Assembly (NCBI RefSeq): GCF_022436705.1
Contig: NZ_JAKUHT010000001.1
Location: 186,001-250,000 of the forward strand
Direction: 5' to 3'
DNA: 64,000 nucleotides
DNA from: Nocardioides sp. CFH 31398
GTDB taxonomy: Bacteria > Actinomycetota > Actinomycetes > Propionibacteriales > Nocardioidaceae
Within the stretch, counting starts at the first letter, position 1. Every line of letters starts with the position of its first letter. Made by a program: the position numbers and the translations under genes. The notes under the pieces were generated by a model. The model was not told where the DNA came from. It did no database searches and was given only the letters and a program-made list of their open reading frames with translations. Below, one piece after another: positions 43,775 through 53,521 of the stretch.

Positions 43775-46063
43775 GTGGCCGACACGACCGCTGGAGACCT
43801 CGACACCGTCGCACGCGCCGCGGACGACCCCGGGCGCGAGCAGCCCTGGGCCGAGCTGGGCCTGAAGTCCGACGAGTACGACCGGATCCGCGAGATCCTC
43901 GGACGCCGCCCCACCAGCGCCGAGCTCGCGATGTACTCCGTCATGTGGAGCGAGCACTGCTCCTACAAGTCGTCGAAGGTGCACCTCAAGCAGTTCTCCG
44001 AGGTCCCCCAGGAGACCCCGGTCGGCAAGATGCTCGCCGGCATCGGCGAGAACGCCGGCGTCCTCGACATCGGACAGGGCTGGGCCGTCACCTTCAAGGT
44101 GGAGTCCCACAACCACCCGTCGTACGTCGAGCCCTACCAGGGCGCCGCGACCGGCGTCGGTGGCATCGTCCGCGACATCCTCGCGATGGGCGCACGGCCG
44201 GTGGCGGTGATGGACCAGCTCCGGTTCGGCCCGGTCGACGCCCCCGACACCCGCCGCGTGCTCCCCGGCGTCGTCGCCGGCGTCGGCGGCTACGGCAACT
44301 GCCTCGGCCTGCCGAACATCGGCGGCGAGGTCGTCTTCGACGCGACGTACGCCGGCAACCCGCTCGTGAACGCGCTGTCGATCGGCGTGATGCGCCACGA
44401 GGACCTGCACCTCGCCAACGCCTCCGGCCTCGGCAACAAGGTCCTGCTGTACGGCGCCCGCACCGGCGGCGACGGCATCGGCGGCGTCTCGGTGCTCGCC
44501 TCCGAGACCTTCGACGCGGACGGCCCGGCCAAGCGGCCCTCGGTGCAGGTGGGCGACCCCTTCATGGAGAAGCTGCTCATCGAGTGCACCCTGGAGGTGT
44601 TCGCCGCCGGCCTCGTGGCCGGCATCCAGGACCTCGGCGGGGCCGGGCTGTCCTGCGCCACCTCCGAGCTCGCCTCCGCCGGCGACGGCGGCATGCACGT
44701 CGACCTCGACCTGGTGCCGCTGCGCGACTCGACCCTCTCGCCCGAGGAGATCCTCATGAGCGAGAGCCAGGAGCGGATGATGGCCGTCGTCGAGCCGGCG
44801 AACGTCGAGGCGTTCCTCGCCGTCTGCGCGAAGTGGGACGTTGACGCCGTCGTCCTCGGCGAGGTCACCGACACGGGCCGGCTCCAGGTGGACTGGCACG
44901 GCGCGCGCGTCGTCGACGTCCCGCCGCGGTCCGTAGCGCACGACGGCCCGACCTACGAGCGCCCGTTCGCGCGCCCCGACACCCAGGACGCCCTGGTCGC
45001 CGACGCCGCCGAGGCGCTCCCGCGGCCGTCGTCCGGCGACGAGCTCCGCGAGACCGTGCTGCGGCTCGCGGGCTCGCCCGGGCTGTGCGACCGGTCGTTC
45101 GTGACGGACCAGTACGACCGCTACGTCCGCGGCAACACCGTGCTGTCGCAGCCGGAGGACTCCGGGATGCTGCGCGTGGACGACGCCAGCGGCCTCGGCG
45201 TCTCCCTGGCCACCGACGGCAACGGCCGCTACACCCGCCTCGACCCCTACACCGGCGCCCAGCTGGCGCTCGCCGAGGCGCACCGCAACGTCTCCGTCGG
45301 CGGCGCCCGGCCGCTCGCGGTGTCCGACTGCCTGAACTTCGGCTCGCCCGAGGACCCGGCGGTGATGTGGCAGTTCGCCGAGGCCTGCCGCGGGCTCAAG
45401 GACGCCTGCCTCGCCCTGGGGGTGCCGGTCACCGGTGGCAACGTGAGCCTCTACAACCAGACCGGCGAGACCGCCATCCTCCCGACGCCCGTCGTCGCCG
45501 TGCTGGGCGTGATCGAGGACGTCGCCACCCGCGTCCGCTCCGGACTCCCCGCCGACGGCCTCCACCTGCTGGTCGTGGGGGAGACCCGCGAGGAGCTGTC
45601 CGGCTCGGAGTGGGCGCACGTCGTCCACGACCACCTCGGAGGCACCCCGCCCCGCGTCGACCTGGACGCCGAGAAGGCCCTGACCACGCTGATGGTCGAG
45701 GCCGCCGCGGCCGGGACCGTCGCCGCCGCCCACGACCTCTCCGACGGCGGGCTCGCCCAGGCGCTCGTCGAGGCGTGCATCGCGGGCGGCCGCGGAGCCA
45801 CGGTGCGCCCCGAGGCGCTCGGGGTGGACCCGTTCGTCGCGCTGTTCTCCGAGTCCTCCGCCCGCGCGCTGCTCGCGGTCACCGACGAGCACCTCGAGAC
45901 GGTCCGCTCGCGGGCCACCGAGCTCGGGCTCGCGGTCGCCGAGGTCGGCACGTCCGGCGGCGAGTCGCTGGTCGTCGAGGCCGGCGACTCCTCGTTCGAG
46001 ATCGACGTCGCCGAGGTCGAGACCGTGTGGCGCGCCACCCTGCCGGCGGTGTTCGACAACTAG
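43775..46063 (+). CDS. purL: Phosphoribosylformylglycinamidine synthase catalytic subunit PurL
   Basis: It uses ATP and ammonia from PurQ to make FGAM. The 762-residue protein is the small PurL type that needs PurS and PurQ. It shows [42 protein letters not shown] with the catalytic His, GGDGIGGVS, and a second half-domain with [12 protein letters not shown] and [13 protein letters not shown]. The duplicated AIRS-like halves are both complete. A repeat-rich 279-base stretch follows. Confidence 0.97.
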   Translation: MADTTAGDLDTVARAADDPGREQPWAELGLKSDEYDRIREILGRRPTSAELAMYSVMWSEHCSYKSSKVHLKQFSEVPQETPVGKMLAGIGENAGVLDIGQGWAVTFKVESHNHPSYVEPYQGAATGVGGIVRDILAMGARPVAVMDQLRFGPVDAPDTRRVLPGVVAGVGGYGNCLGLPNIGGEVVFDATYAGNPLVNALSIGVMRHEDLHLANASGLGNKVLLYGARTGGDGIGGVSVLASETFDADGPAKRPSVQVGDPFMEKLLIECTLEVFAAGLVAGIQDLGGAGLSCATSELASAGDGGMHVDLDLVPLRDSTLSPEEILMSESQERMMAVVEPANVEAFLAVCAKWDVDAVVLGEVTDTGRLQVDWHGARVVDVPPRSVAHDGPTYERPFARPDTQDALVADAAEALPRPSSGDELRETVLRLAGSPGLCDRSFVTDQYDRYVRGNTVLSQPEDSGMLRVDDASGLGVSLATDGNGRYTRLDPYTGAQLALAEAHRNVSVGGARPLAVSDCLNFGSPEDPAVMWQFAEACRGLKDACLALGVPVTGGNVSLYNQTGETAILPTPVVAVLGVIEDVATRVRSGLPADGLHLLVVGETREELSGSEWAHVVHDHLGGTPPRVDLDAEKALTTLMVEAAAAGTVAAAHDLSDGGLAQALVEACIAGGRGATVRPEALGVDPFVALFSESSARALLAVTDEHLETVRSRATELGLAVAEVGTSGGESLVVEAGDSSFEIDVAEVETVWRATLPAVFDN

Positions 46064-46080
46064 GCGCGGCCCGCCACAAC

Positions 46081-46179
46081 GTCACCGCCGGGTCGAGGTG
46101 GGAGCCGGTGGCCGTCAACGCCGGTCGAGGTGAGAGCCGCTGGCCGTCACCGCTGGTTGAGGTGCGAGCGCAGCGAGCC
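46081..46179. repeat. Three tandem ~33-base repeats after purL
   Basis: Units start at 46081, 46114 and 46146 with GTCAMCGCYGG, each followed by TCGAGGTG or TTGAGGTG and GAGC. The third runs into an imperfect palindrome that ends CCTCGAAACC (GGTT at its start). It resembles a repeated extragenic element. No gene was seen in 46064-46342. Confidence 0.6.
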
Positions 46180-46261
46180 TCGAAACCCGGTGACGCACCG
46201 ACCGCACCCCTGACCGGCGGGTTCGAGGTCGGCCCTCCGCCCACCGAGGTCTCGACCCGCG

Positions 46262-46300
46262 GTCGCGCCCTCGCAGGCTCAGGCGCGCGCTCGCTCGACC
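46262..46300. repeat. 39-base dispersed element, copy 1
   Basis: It matches 57604-57642 at 36 of 39 positions and includes the core GCGCGCGCTCGCTCGA. It lies just past the end of disA, between it and the tandem repeats. Confidence 0.65.
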
Positions 46301-46342
46301 TCTTCGCGTGACGACCGCACTCGTCCCTCGTGCGGTCGTCGC

Positions 46343-47425
46343 TCAGACGTACCGGTCGAGGATGCTCGACTCCGCCAGGCGCGACAGGCCCTCGCGGACG
46401 GAGCGGGCGCGGAGCTCCCCGACGCCGTCGACGGCCTGCAGGTCGTCGAGACCGGCGGCGAGGAGCTTCTGCAGCGTCCCGAAGTGCTCCACCAGGCGGT
46501 CGACGACGATCGGGGGGAGGCGGGGGACCTTCGCGAGCAGCCGGTAGCCGCGCGGGGCGACGGCGCCGTCGAGGTGCTCGCCGCCGGACAGGCCGAGCGC
46601 CCGCGCCACCGAGGCGATGTCGACCAGGTCGGTGGGGGTGAGCTGCTCCAGACGGACGCGGACGTCGTCCGCGCTCGGCGTACGACGCTCCGGCAGGTAG
46701 TCGCGGATGACCAGCTCGAGCTCGGGGTCCACGCCGGTGACGAGCTCCTCCAGCTGCAGCGACAGCAGGCGGCCGTCGGTGCCGAGCTCCAGCACGTAGT
46801 CCTCGATCTCCCGGGCGATGCGGGTGACCATCTCGAGCCGCTGGGCGACCACGACGACGTCACGGACGGTGACGAGGTCCTCCACCTCGAGCGCCGACAG
46901 GCTGCTGGTGACCTCGTCGAGGCGCAGCTTGTAGCGCTCGAGCGTGGCGAGGGCCTGGTTGGCGCGGGAGAGGATCTGGCCGGAGTCCTCCAGCACGTGC
47001 CGGGTCTCCCCGACGTACGCGGCGATGATCTGCATCGACTGCGACACCGAGATGACCGGGTAACCGGTCTGGCGCGCGACCCGGTCGGCGGTGCGGTGCC
47101 GCGTGCCGGTCTCGACCGACGGGATCGACTGGTCCGGCATGAGGTGCGCCGCGGCCCGGTGGATCGTCGTGGCCTCGGCGTCGAGGACGATCGCGCCGTC
47201 CATCTTGGCCAGCTCGCGCAGGCCGGTGGCCGTGAAGGGGACGTCGAGCACGAACCCGCCGGAGGCGATCGAGTCGACGAGCTCGTCGCGGCCGAGGACG
47301 AGCAGGGCGCCGGTCCGGCCGCGCAGGATGCGCTCGAGTCCGTCGCGCAGCGGGGTGCCCGGCGCGATCGTGGCGAGGGTCGCGCGCAGGCGCAACGACT
47401 CCTCGGTGCGCTCGATGCCGACCAC
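46343..47425 (-). CDS. disA: DNA-integrity scanning diadenylate cyclase
   Basis: It makes c-di-AMP from two ATP and scans DNA for branched structures. The 360-residue protein has the DAC domain motifs DGA (76-78) and GTRHRTAD (107-114), a helical spine, and a C-terminal helix-hairpin-helix RuvA-like domain (LAKVPRLPPIVVDRLVEHFG, LQAVDGVGELRARSVREGL). The start is GTG 47425. It lies 87 bases after radA, the usual radA-disA order in actinobacteria; RadA is known to restrain DisA in mycobacteria. Confidence 0.96.
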   Translation of the reverse strand: MVGIERTEESLRLRATLATIAPGTPLRDGLERILRGRTGALLVLGRDELVDSIASGGFVLDVPFTATGLRELAKMDGAIVLDAEATTIHRAAAHLMPDQSIPSVETGTRHRTADRVARQTGYPVISVSQSMQIIAAYVGETRHVLEDSGQILSRANQALATLERYKLRLDEVTSSLSALEVEDLVTVRDVVVVAQRLEMVTRIAREIEDYVLELGTDGRLLSLQLEELVTGVDPELELVIRDYLPERRTPSADDVRVRLEQLTPTDLVDIASVARALGLSGGEHLDGAVAPRGYRLLAKVPRLPPIVVDRLVEHFGTLQKLLAAGLDDLQAVDGVGELRARSVREGLSRLAESSILDRYV

Positions 47426-47512
47426 TGCTCTTCCCCGTCTTCCTGCTCCCCGTGGCCCGAGATCCGCGGCGTCGCGCCGTCCCCCGGACGATCACACCCT
47501 AGGCCATGGGTG

Positions 47513-48928
47513 TCACAGGACGTCCTGCTCGCGACCGTCCACGATGCCGAGCAGGTCGAGGGCCTCCGCGACACCCCGGACCTCGATGACGCGCATGCCG
47601 TTGACCTCGGCGGGGGCGCCCCCCTCGCCGACGCCGCGGTGCCAGGGCACGACCGCGTGGGAGAACCCCTGCCGAGCCGCCTCGCCCAGGCGCACGCGCA
47701 GGTCGCGGACCCGCCGCACCTCGCCGGCGAGCCCGATCTCGCCCATGACCACGGTCCCGAGCGGCGGCGCGCTGCCGTGATGGGCGGAGGCCAGCGCGAC
47801 GGCGAGGGCGAGGTCGGTGGCCGGCTCGGTGAGCTTCGCCCCACCGACGGTCGAGGCGAAGACGTCGGCGTGCTGGGTGCGGACCCGGCAGTGCTGCGCC
47901 AGGACGGCCAGGACCATCGCCACGCGCGAGGAGTCGAGCCCGGACGTCGTGCGGCGGGGCCGCTCGGCGGGGGAGGCCGTCACCAGGGCCTGGACCTCGG
48001 CCAGCAGGGGGCGGCGTCCCTCCATCGTGACGGCGACGCAGGTGCCCGGCACCCGGGCCGCGTGGTGCTCGACGAACAGCCCGGTGGGGTCGGTGACGGC
48101 GCTGATGCCGTCGGCCGCCAGGTCGAAGCACCCGACCTCGTCGACGGGGCCGAAACGGTTCTTCACCGCCCGCACCATGCGGAACCGCGAGGAGCGGTCG
48201 CCCTCGAAGTGCAGGACGACGTCGACCAGGTGCTCGAGCACCCGCGGCCCGGCGATGCCGCCGTCCTTCGTGACGTGGCCGACGAGGACGACGGTGATCC
48301 CGCGGGTCTTGGCGACCCGGATCAACGCGGCCGCGACCTCCTTCACCTGGGTGACGCCGCCGGGCACGCCCTCGGTGTCGGGGGCGCCGATGGTCTGCAC
48401 CGAGTCGACGACCACCAACGTGGGGCGCACGGCCTCGACGTGACCGAGGACGGCGGCGAGGTCGGTCTCGGCGGCGAGGTAGAGCTCGTCCTGCACGCCG
48501 CCGGTGCGGTCGGCGCGCAGGCGCACCTGCGAGGCGGACTCCTCGCCGGTCACGTACAGCGTCCGGAGCTTGCGCCGGGCGGTCTGCGCGGCGACCTCGA
48601 GCAGCAGCGTGGACTTGCCGACGCCGGGCTCGCCCGCGAGGAGCACGGCCGCGCCGGGGACCATCCCGCCGCCGAGCACCCGGTCGAGCTCCGGCACGCC
48701 GCTGCTGCGGAACGCGGCCGCCTCCTGCGGGACCTCGCCGATCGGCACCGCGGGGCTGCTGACGGGGCCCGCCGTCGTCCGCACCCCCGCGCCGGCGCTC
48801 GCGGCGGGCGCCGCCTCGGCCACCGACCCCCAGGCGCGGCACTCCAGGCAGCGGCCGACCCACCGGGGTGTCTCCCAGCCGCACTCGGCGCAGCGGAAGG
48901 ACGCTCGGACGCGCGCTGGCTTGCTCAT
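47513..48928 (-). CDS. radA: DNA repair protein RadA
   Basis: This RecA-like ATPase promotes branch migration in recombination. The 471-residue protein has an N-terminal C4 zinc finger (C13, C16, C27, C30), Walker A GEPGVGKST (99-107), the KNRFG motif in VKNRFGPVDEVG, and a C-terminal Lon-protease-like domain (PATDLALAVALASAHHG). I chose ATG 48928; the family starts just before the zinc finger. It is divergent from the LacI-type gene. Confidence 0.95.
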   Translation of the reverse strand: MSKPARVRASFRCAECGWETPRWVGRCLECRAWGSVAEAAPAASAGAGVRTTAGPVSSPAVPIGEVPQEAAAFRSSGVPELDRVLGGGMVPGAAVLLAGEPGVGKSTLLLEVAAQTARRKLRTLYVTGEESASQVRLRADRTGGVQDELYLAAETDLAAVLGHVEAVRPTLVVVDSVQTIGAPDTEGVPGGVTQVKEVAAALIRVAKTRGITVVLVGHVTKDGGIAGPRVLEHLVDVVLHFEGDRSSRFRMVRAVKNRFGPVDEVGCFDLAADGISAVTDPTGLFVEHHAARVPGTCVAVTMEGRRPLLAEVQALVTASPAERPRRTTSGLDSSRVAMVLAVLAQHCRVRTQHADVFASTVGGAKLTEPATDLALAVALASAHHGSAPPLGTVVMGEIGLAGEVRRVRDLRVRLGEAARQGFSHAVVPWHRGVGEGGAPAEVNGMRVIEVRGVAEALDLLGIVDGREQDVL

Positions 48929-48999
48929 GGCCGTGACGCTAGGCCACCCCACCGACAGTCCCGCCCGAGCGGTCCGCACGGCGGGTGGGGCCCCCGGTG

Positions 49000-49045
49000 T
49001 TGACCGCTGTCGAGGCGCCCCGGATCATGGTTTGGAACGTTCAAG
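49000..49045 (+). promoter_or_regulatory. Promoter and LacI-type operator before the lacI-family gene
   Basis: TTGACC (49000-49005), a 17-base spacer and GATCAT (49023-49028) form a fair promoter. Just downstream, TGGAACGTTCAA (49033-49044) is a near-perfect palindrome with the central CG typical of LacI-family operators. It lies at the likely transcription start, so the regulator probably represses itself. Confidence 0.5.
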
Positions 49046-49066
49046 TAGTCGGACCTGGGGGACTGG

Positions 49067-50107
49067 ATGAGGCGACCGGAGCCGCGCAGCCCGGCGTACG
49101 CCGCGGGCCCGCCGACGCTCGCCGACGTCGCCGACCTCGCCGGGGTGTCGCGCCAGACCGTCTCGAACGCCCTGAACAACCCCGACCTCCTCCGCGCCGA
49201 CACCCTCGAGCGGGTGCAGGCGGCCGTCGCGGAGCTCGGCTACACCCCGAACCGGGCCGCGCGGAACCTGCGGACCCGGTCCTCACAGCTCATCGGCATG
49301 CGTTTCGTGCCCGGCCAGGAGGGCACGGCGAACGCGGCCATGGACCGGTTCGTCCACTCCCTGGTCGAGACCAGCCGCGAGGCCGGCTACCACGTCCTGC
49401 TCTTCGCCGGCCACGGCACGGACGCGCTGGCCGGCTACGACGACCTGCTCCGCTCGACCGCGGTCGACGCCTTCGTCGTCACCGACACCTTCCTCGGCAA
49501 CCCGCAGACCACCTGGCTGGAGGACCGCGGCGCGCCGTTCGTCGCGTTCGGCCGCCCCTGGGACCAGCCCGAGGCGTCCCACCCGTGGGTCGACGTGGAC
49601 GGCGCCGCGGGCGTCGCCGCCGCCACCGAGCACCTGCTCGGCCACGGCCACTCCCGCGTGGCCTGGATCGGCTGGCGCAAGGACTCCCGCATCGGCGAGG
49701 ACCGCCGCTCCGGCTGGACCCGCGCGATGCACGCCGCCGGCCTGTCGACGTCCGGGCTCGCGTCGCGGACCGAGGACACCGTGGCGAGCGGCCGCGACGC
49801 CGCCGCCGTGCTCCTCGACGAGGCCGGCGCCACCGCCTTCGCCTGCGCGTCCGACACCCTGGCGATGGGCGTGCTGCACACCCTCGCCGAGCGCGGCCTG
49901 GTCCCCGGACGCGACGTCGCCGTCATCGGCTTCGACGACTCCCAGGTCGCCCAGGTCGTCCCCGGCGGCCTCACCTCCGTCCGCCAGCCCCTCGAGCAGG
50001 TCGCCGTCGAGATCGTCGCCGCCCTCTCGGGCCTCCTCGCCCACCCGCCGACCAGCACCCCCAACGTCCTCCTCGCGCCCACCCTCGCCGTCCGCGCGTC
50101 GGGCTGA
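49067..50107 (+). CDS. LacI-family transcriptional regulator
   Basis: The 346-residue protein has an N-terminal LacI HTH (about 13-70: TLADVADLAGVSRQTVSNALN, then the hinge YTPNRAARNLRTRSS) and a periplasmic-binding-protein-like sensor domain (about 75-335). That domain ends with VAVIGFDDSQVAQVVPGGLTSVRQPLEQ. It should bind a sugar or nucleoside ligand, not identifiable here. The ATG at 49067 is preceded by GGGGGA. No transport or sugar operon is next to it, so it may act at a distance. Confidence 0.92.
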   Translation: MRRPEPRSPAYAAGPPTLADVADLAGVSRQTVSNALNNPDLLRADTLERVQAAVAELGYTPNRAARNLRTRSSQLIGMRFVPGQEGTANAAMDRFVHSLVETSREAGYHVLLFAGHGTDALAGYDDLLRSTAVDAFVVTDTFLGNPQTTWLEDRGAPFVAFGRPWDQPEASHPWVDVDGAAGVAAATEHLLGHGHSRVAWIGWRKDSRIGEDRRSGWTRAMHAAGLSTSGLASRTEDTVASGRDAAAVLLDEAGATAFACASDTLAMGVLHTLAERGLVPGRDVAVIGFDDSQVAQVVPGGLTSVRQPLEQVAVEIVAALSGLLAHPPTSTPNVLLAPTLAVRASG

Positions 50108-50144
50108 GCCGGCCGGTCGTCGTCCCCGGGGCCTCAGGAGGCAC

Positions 50145-50172
50145 GGGTTTCACCAGCCGGCTGGTGAAACCC
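50145..50172. repeat. 28-base perfect palindrome, copy 2
   Basis: It is identical to the palindrome at 34928-34955, with arm GGGTTTCACCAGCC. Here it sits between two convergent genes (LacI-type and methyltransferase) and could act as a two-way terminator. Confidence 0.85.
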
Positions 50173-50211
50173 CCCGACGCCCCGACCGGACCCGACCGGA
50201 CCCGGCCAGGC

Positions 50212-50937
50212 TCAGAAGGTCCGCCACCACAGGTTGACGGCGTAGTCGACCTCGAGCCCGGCGGACGGCGGGTGCTCGGTGAGGATCGCGTCGGCGGTGG
50301 CACGGTCGAACTCGATGCGGACGACGGCCTCGAGGTCGGCGCGGGAGGTGAAGCGCCAGCAGGTGGCGATCGGCGTGCGGCGCCAGCCACGGGCGGCCCA
50401 GAAGCGCTCGACCTCGTCGGCGCGGATCTTCGGGTAGCCGCGGCGGAACCAGGCACCGAAGGTGGAGGTGGTGCCGTCGTTGTCGAGCACGAACGCCGTG
50501 CCGCCGCGGCGCACGACGCGGGAGAGCTCGCGCAGGCCGGGCTCGCAGCCGGGGCCGAAGAAGTACGCCCAGCGCGCGTGGACGACGTCCACGGACGCGT
50601 CCGGCAGCGGCACCTGCTGCGCCGAGCCGTGGCGGACGTCGACGCTCGGGGTCCCCGCCACCCGTCGGCGGGCGAGGCGGAGCAGGCCGGGGTGCGGCTC
50701 CACGCCGACCACCGAGGACGCCGTGGCGGCGAAGCGGGGGAGGTGGAAGCCGGTGCCGCAGCCGAGGTCGAGCACGGTGCGCCCGGAGAGGTCGGCGGCG
50801 CCCAGCACCTCGAGCATCGCGGACTCGACCAGGCCGTCGGGGTCGAAGGCGTGGTTCTCGACCTCGTACGTCGCGGTGTGGTGCCAGATGTTGGGGCTGG
50901 GGATCGCGCCGGTCGCGAGACCGGGCACCGAGCTCAC
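50212..50937 (-). CDS. Class I SAM-dependent methyltransferase
   Basis: This 241-residue Rossmann-fold methyltransferase has the AdoMet-binding VLDLGCGTGFHLP near residue 55-67, VVGVEPHPGLL (motif II), PLPDASVDVVHARWAYFF (motif IV region) and LSRVVRRGGTAFVLD (motif VI). The substrate is unknown. The start is GTG 50937, 31 bases after the glyoxalase-like gene, so they are probably in one transcript. Confidence 0.85.
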   Translation of the reverse strand: MSSVPGLATGAIPSPNIWHHTATYEVENHAFDPDGLVESAMLEVLGAADLSGRTVLDLGCGTGFHLPRFAATASSVVGVEPHPGLLRLARRRVAGTPSVDVRHGSAQQVPLPDASVDVVHARWAYFFGPGCEPGLRELSRVVRRGGTAFVLDNDGTTSTFGAWFRRGYPKIRADEVERFWAARGWRRTPIATCWRFTSRADLEAVVRIEFDRATADAILTEHPPSAGLEVDYAVNLWWRTF

Positions 50938-50968
50938 GGACGGACCCCGGGCCGGGCGGTGGGCCGGC

Positions 50969-51607
50969 TCAGAGCCGGACGAGGCCCTGCGGCGTCTGCA
51001 CCTGCGCGGCGATGATGCCGGGGGTGCCGTGCGGGGCGACCCAGTCGACCTTCACGTCCTCCAGCGGCGCCTCGACGGTCTCGCCGAGCCACTCGCTCAC
51101 GCGGCGCGGGTCGCCGGCGATCTCCAGGCACGCCAGGCTCCACCGCTCGTCGGCGCCGACGCTGGGGTGCATGTCGGCGGGCGACTCCCACTGCACGAAG
51201 AACGGCAGCTGCGGGTCGGAGATGAGGCCGTGGACGCCGATCTGGCGCCACAGCAGCTCGGTGCGGTCGGGGCGGTGGCGGTTGCCCTTGACGGACTCCC
51301 GGCCCAGGCGCCGCTCGACGACGGAGATGTCGTCGACGGCCACGACCCAGCCGAGCCAGCCGCCGCCGAGCGCGGAGCGGGCCCGGACGGCCTGGCCGAA
51401 CGGGGCCTTGTCGGAGGCCGGGTGGTCGAGGACCTCGACGATCTCGAGGTAGGTGCGGTCCGCCATCGGCAGGATCATGTTGCGGGTGCCGAAGCGGGGG
51501 TGGACCCCTCCGTCGACGAAGTCGGTCCCGAGCAGTCCCCCGATGCGCTGGGCAGTCGCGGCCAGTCCGTCGGGGCCGGCGGCGTAGGAGAGGTGGTCCA
51601 GGCGCAT
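50969..51607 (-). CDS. Glyoxalase-like (VOC superfamily) protein
   Basis: The 212-residue protein starts LDHLSYAAGPDGLAATAQRIGGLLG and has GGVHPRFGTRNMILPMADRTYLEIVEVLDHP, the pattern of the glyoxalase-like domain family. The paired beta-alpha-beta modules bind a metal or small ligand. The function is unknown. ATG 51607 is chosen; the ribosome binding site is weak. It lies 83 bases after the Cys-rich gene on the same strand. Confidence 0.8.
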   Translation of the reverse strand: MRLDHLSYAAGPDGLAATAQRIGGLLGTDFVDGGVHPRFGTRNMILPMADRTYLEIVEVLDHPASDKAPFGQAVRARSALGGGWLGWVVAVDDISVVERRLGRESVKGNRHRPDRTELLWRQIGVHGLISDPQLPFFVQWESPADMHPSVGADERWSLACLEIAGDPRRVSEWLGETVEAPLEDVKVDWVAPHGTPGIIAAQVQTPQGLVRL

Positions 51608-51690
51608 GCAGGGATTGTGACCCGGCTCGTTTCCACCCTCGACCCCGGGGGCGTGTTCTCTTGACATCGAGACGAGTGGTGTGGGAACGG

Positions 51691-52476
51691 TCACCGCTGA
51701 CCGGCGCGGCGATCGGCCGGGTGGATCGCCAGCCGCCGCCGCCCACCGCGCAGGTGCTGGGCGCACGCCTCGGCGAGGACGTCGTACGCCGGCCGCCCCA
51801 TGAGGGCCACCAGCTCCGGCTCGTTCGTCACGTACAGCGGGTCGGGCGCCACGTGCGCCTCGGTGTTGCCCGAGCAGTACCAGTCGAGGTCGTGCCCGCC
51901 GGGACCCCAGCCGCGGCGGTCGTACTCGGCGATCGTCACCTCGGTGTACGACGTGTCGTCGCCGCGGGTCACGTCGCGGAAGGTCCGGCGGATCGGCAGC
52001 TGCCAGCACACGTCCGGCTTCGTCTCGAGCGGCTCGCGGCCCTCGAGCAGCGCGAGGGCGTGGAGCGCGCAACCGGGGCCGCCGCCCTCGTCGGTCGCGA
52101 AGTCGGGACGGTTCGCGAACACGCACGCGCTCTGGCCGTCGAGCTCGACGACGCGGGTCTTCCGCTCGCCGTCCTCCGGCTCGGTCCAGTCCTCACGGGT
52201 GACGTCGCGGCCGGGGTGGAGCTGCCACAGGCCGGGGGTCAGGCGCGCGACGTGGGTCGCGACCCGCTCCTCGTCCTCGTCGTCCGAGAAGTGCGCGCCG
52301 AGGGCGCAGCAGCCGACGTCGGGGGCGTCGGCGTAGATCCCGGCACACCCGGCACCGAAGATGCAGCGGTAGCGCGACGTGAGCCAGGTCAGGTCGCAGC
52401 GGAACACCTGGTCGGCGTCGTCGGGGTCGACGAGCTCGAACCAGGCGCGGGGGAAGTCGAGGTCCACCTCGGGCAC
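51691..52476 (-). CDS. Conserved Cys-rich protein of unknown function
   Basis: This 261-residue cytoplasmic protein begins with a Trp/Asp-rich part ([27 protein letters not shown]). A Cys cluster follows ([22 protein letters not shown]) and further single Cys ([42 protein letters not shown]). The spacing resembles YkgJ/DUF3109-type zinc or iron-chelating clusters; I cannot assign it firmly. The gene is divergent from ppx with only 73 bases between. Confidence 0.65.
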   Translation of the reverse strand: MPEVDLDFPRAWFELVDPDDADQVFRCDLTWLTSRYRCIFGAGCAGIYADAPDVGCCALGAHFSDDEDEERVATHVARLTPGLWQLHPGRDVTREDWTEPEDGERKTRVVELDGQSACVFANRPDFATDEGGGPGCALHALALLEGREPLETKPDVCWQLPIRRTFRDVTRGDDTSYTEVTIAEYDRRGWGPGGHDLDWYCSGNTEAHVAPDPLYVTNEPELVALMGRPAYDVLAEACAQHLRGGRRRLAIHPADRRAGQR

Positions 52477-52537
52477 CCGCCCACGCTACGGCCGGCCTCC
52501 GCGGGTCCGGACGACGGGACACCGGCGGGCGGGGGCG

Positions 52538-52543
52538 TAGGTT
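52538..52543 (+). promoter_or_regulatory. -10-like TAGGTT before ppx
   Basis: The hexamer ends 6 bases before the ppx ATG, a leaderless arrangement. Confidence 0.5.
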
Positions 52544-52549
52544 GAGGCC

Positions 52550-53521
52550 ATGCGTCTGGGAGTCCTCGACATCGGGTCGAACACCGGGCACCTCCTGGTC
52601 GTCGACGCGCACGGCGGCGCACCGCCCTCCCCGGCGTACTCGCACAAGGAGCCCCTGCGTCTCGCCGAGCACCTCACCGGGGACGGCGCGCTGTCCGACG
52701 AGGGTGCCGCGGCGCTGCGGGAGTTCGTCGCGAGCGCCCGGACCGTCGCCGACGACAAGGGCTGCTCGGAGATCCTCGCCTTCGCGACGTCCGCGGTGCG
52801 CGACGCGACGAACTCGTTCGAGGTCCTCGCCGACGTGCAGGACGCCACCGGCGTCGACGTCGCCGTCCTCTCGGGCGAGGACGAGGCGCGCCTGACCTTC
52901 CTCGCCTGCCGGCGCTGGTTCGGCTGGTCCGCGGGGCGGCTCGCGATGTTCGACATCGGCGGCGGGTCGCTGGAGATCGCCGCCGGCTCGGACGAGGCCC
53001 CCGAGGTCGCCTGGTCGCTGCCGCTGGGCGCGGCCCGGCTCGCGCGGACCTGGTTCGACTCCGTCCCGCCCGACCCGGACGTCCTCAAGCGGCTGCGCAC
53101 CGAGGTCCGGGCCGAGATCGCCCGCGACGCGGGCCACGTGCTGCGCGGCGGACGGCCCGACCGCGCGGCGGCGTCGTCCAAGACGTTCCGCTCGCTGGCG
53201 CGCATCTGCGGTGCCGCGCCCAGCGGCGAGGGTCGGCTGGTCAAGCGGGTGCTGCCGGCGACCACGCTCAGCGAGTGGATCCCCAAGCTGGCCACGATGG
53301 CCACCGACGAGCTCGCCGAGCTGCCCGGCGTCTCCGCCAGCCGCACCCACCAGATCCTCTCCGGCGCGCTCGTGGCCGAGGCCGTCATGGACATCTTCGA
53401 CCTCCCCGAGCTCGAGATCTGCCCGTGGGCGCTGCGCGAGGGCCTGATCCTCGAGCGCTTCGACCACCTCGGCTTCCGGTCCGACGGCGCCACGGCCGAG
53501 GACCGCGTGGTCGGCAGGTGA
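52550..53521 (+). CDS. ppx: Ppx/GppA exopolyphosphatase family protein
   Basis: It removes terminal phosphate from polyphosphate or from pppGpp. The 323-residue protein has the ASKHA fold: phosphate-1 loop [17 protein letters not shown] at the N-terminus, [31 protein letters not shown], and phosphate-2 loop [14 protein letters not shown]. It lacks the extra C-terminal domains of E. coli Ppx, as do the mycobacterial short forms. The stop overlaps the next gene in GTGA. Confidence 0.92.
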   Translation: MRLGVLDIGSNTGHLLVVDAHGGAPPSPAYSHKEPLRLAEHLTGDGALSDEGAAALREFVASARTVADDKGCSEILAFATSAVRDATNSFEVLADVQDATGVDVAVLSGEDEARLTFLACRRWFGWSAGRLAMFDIGGGSLEIAAGSDEAPEVAWSLPLGAARLARTWFDSVPPDPDVLKRLRTEVRAEIARDAGHVLRGGRPDRAAASSKTFRSLARICGAAPSGEGRLVKRVLPATTLSEWIPKLATMATDELAELPGVSASRTHQILSGALVAEAVMDIFDLPELEICPWALREGLILERFDHLGFRSDGATAEDRVVGR

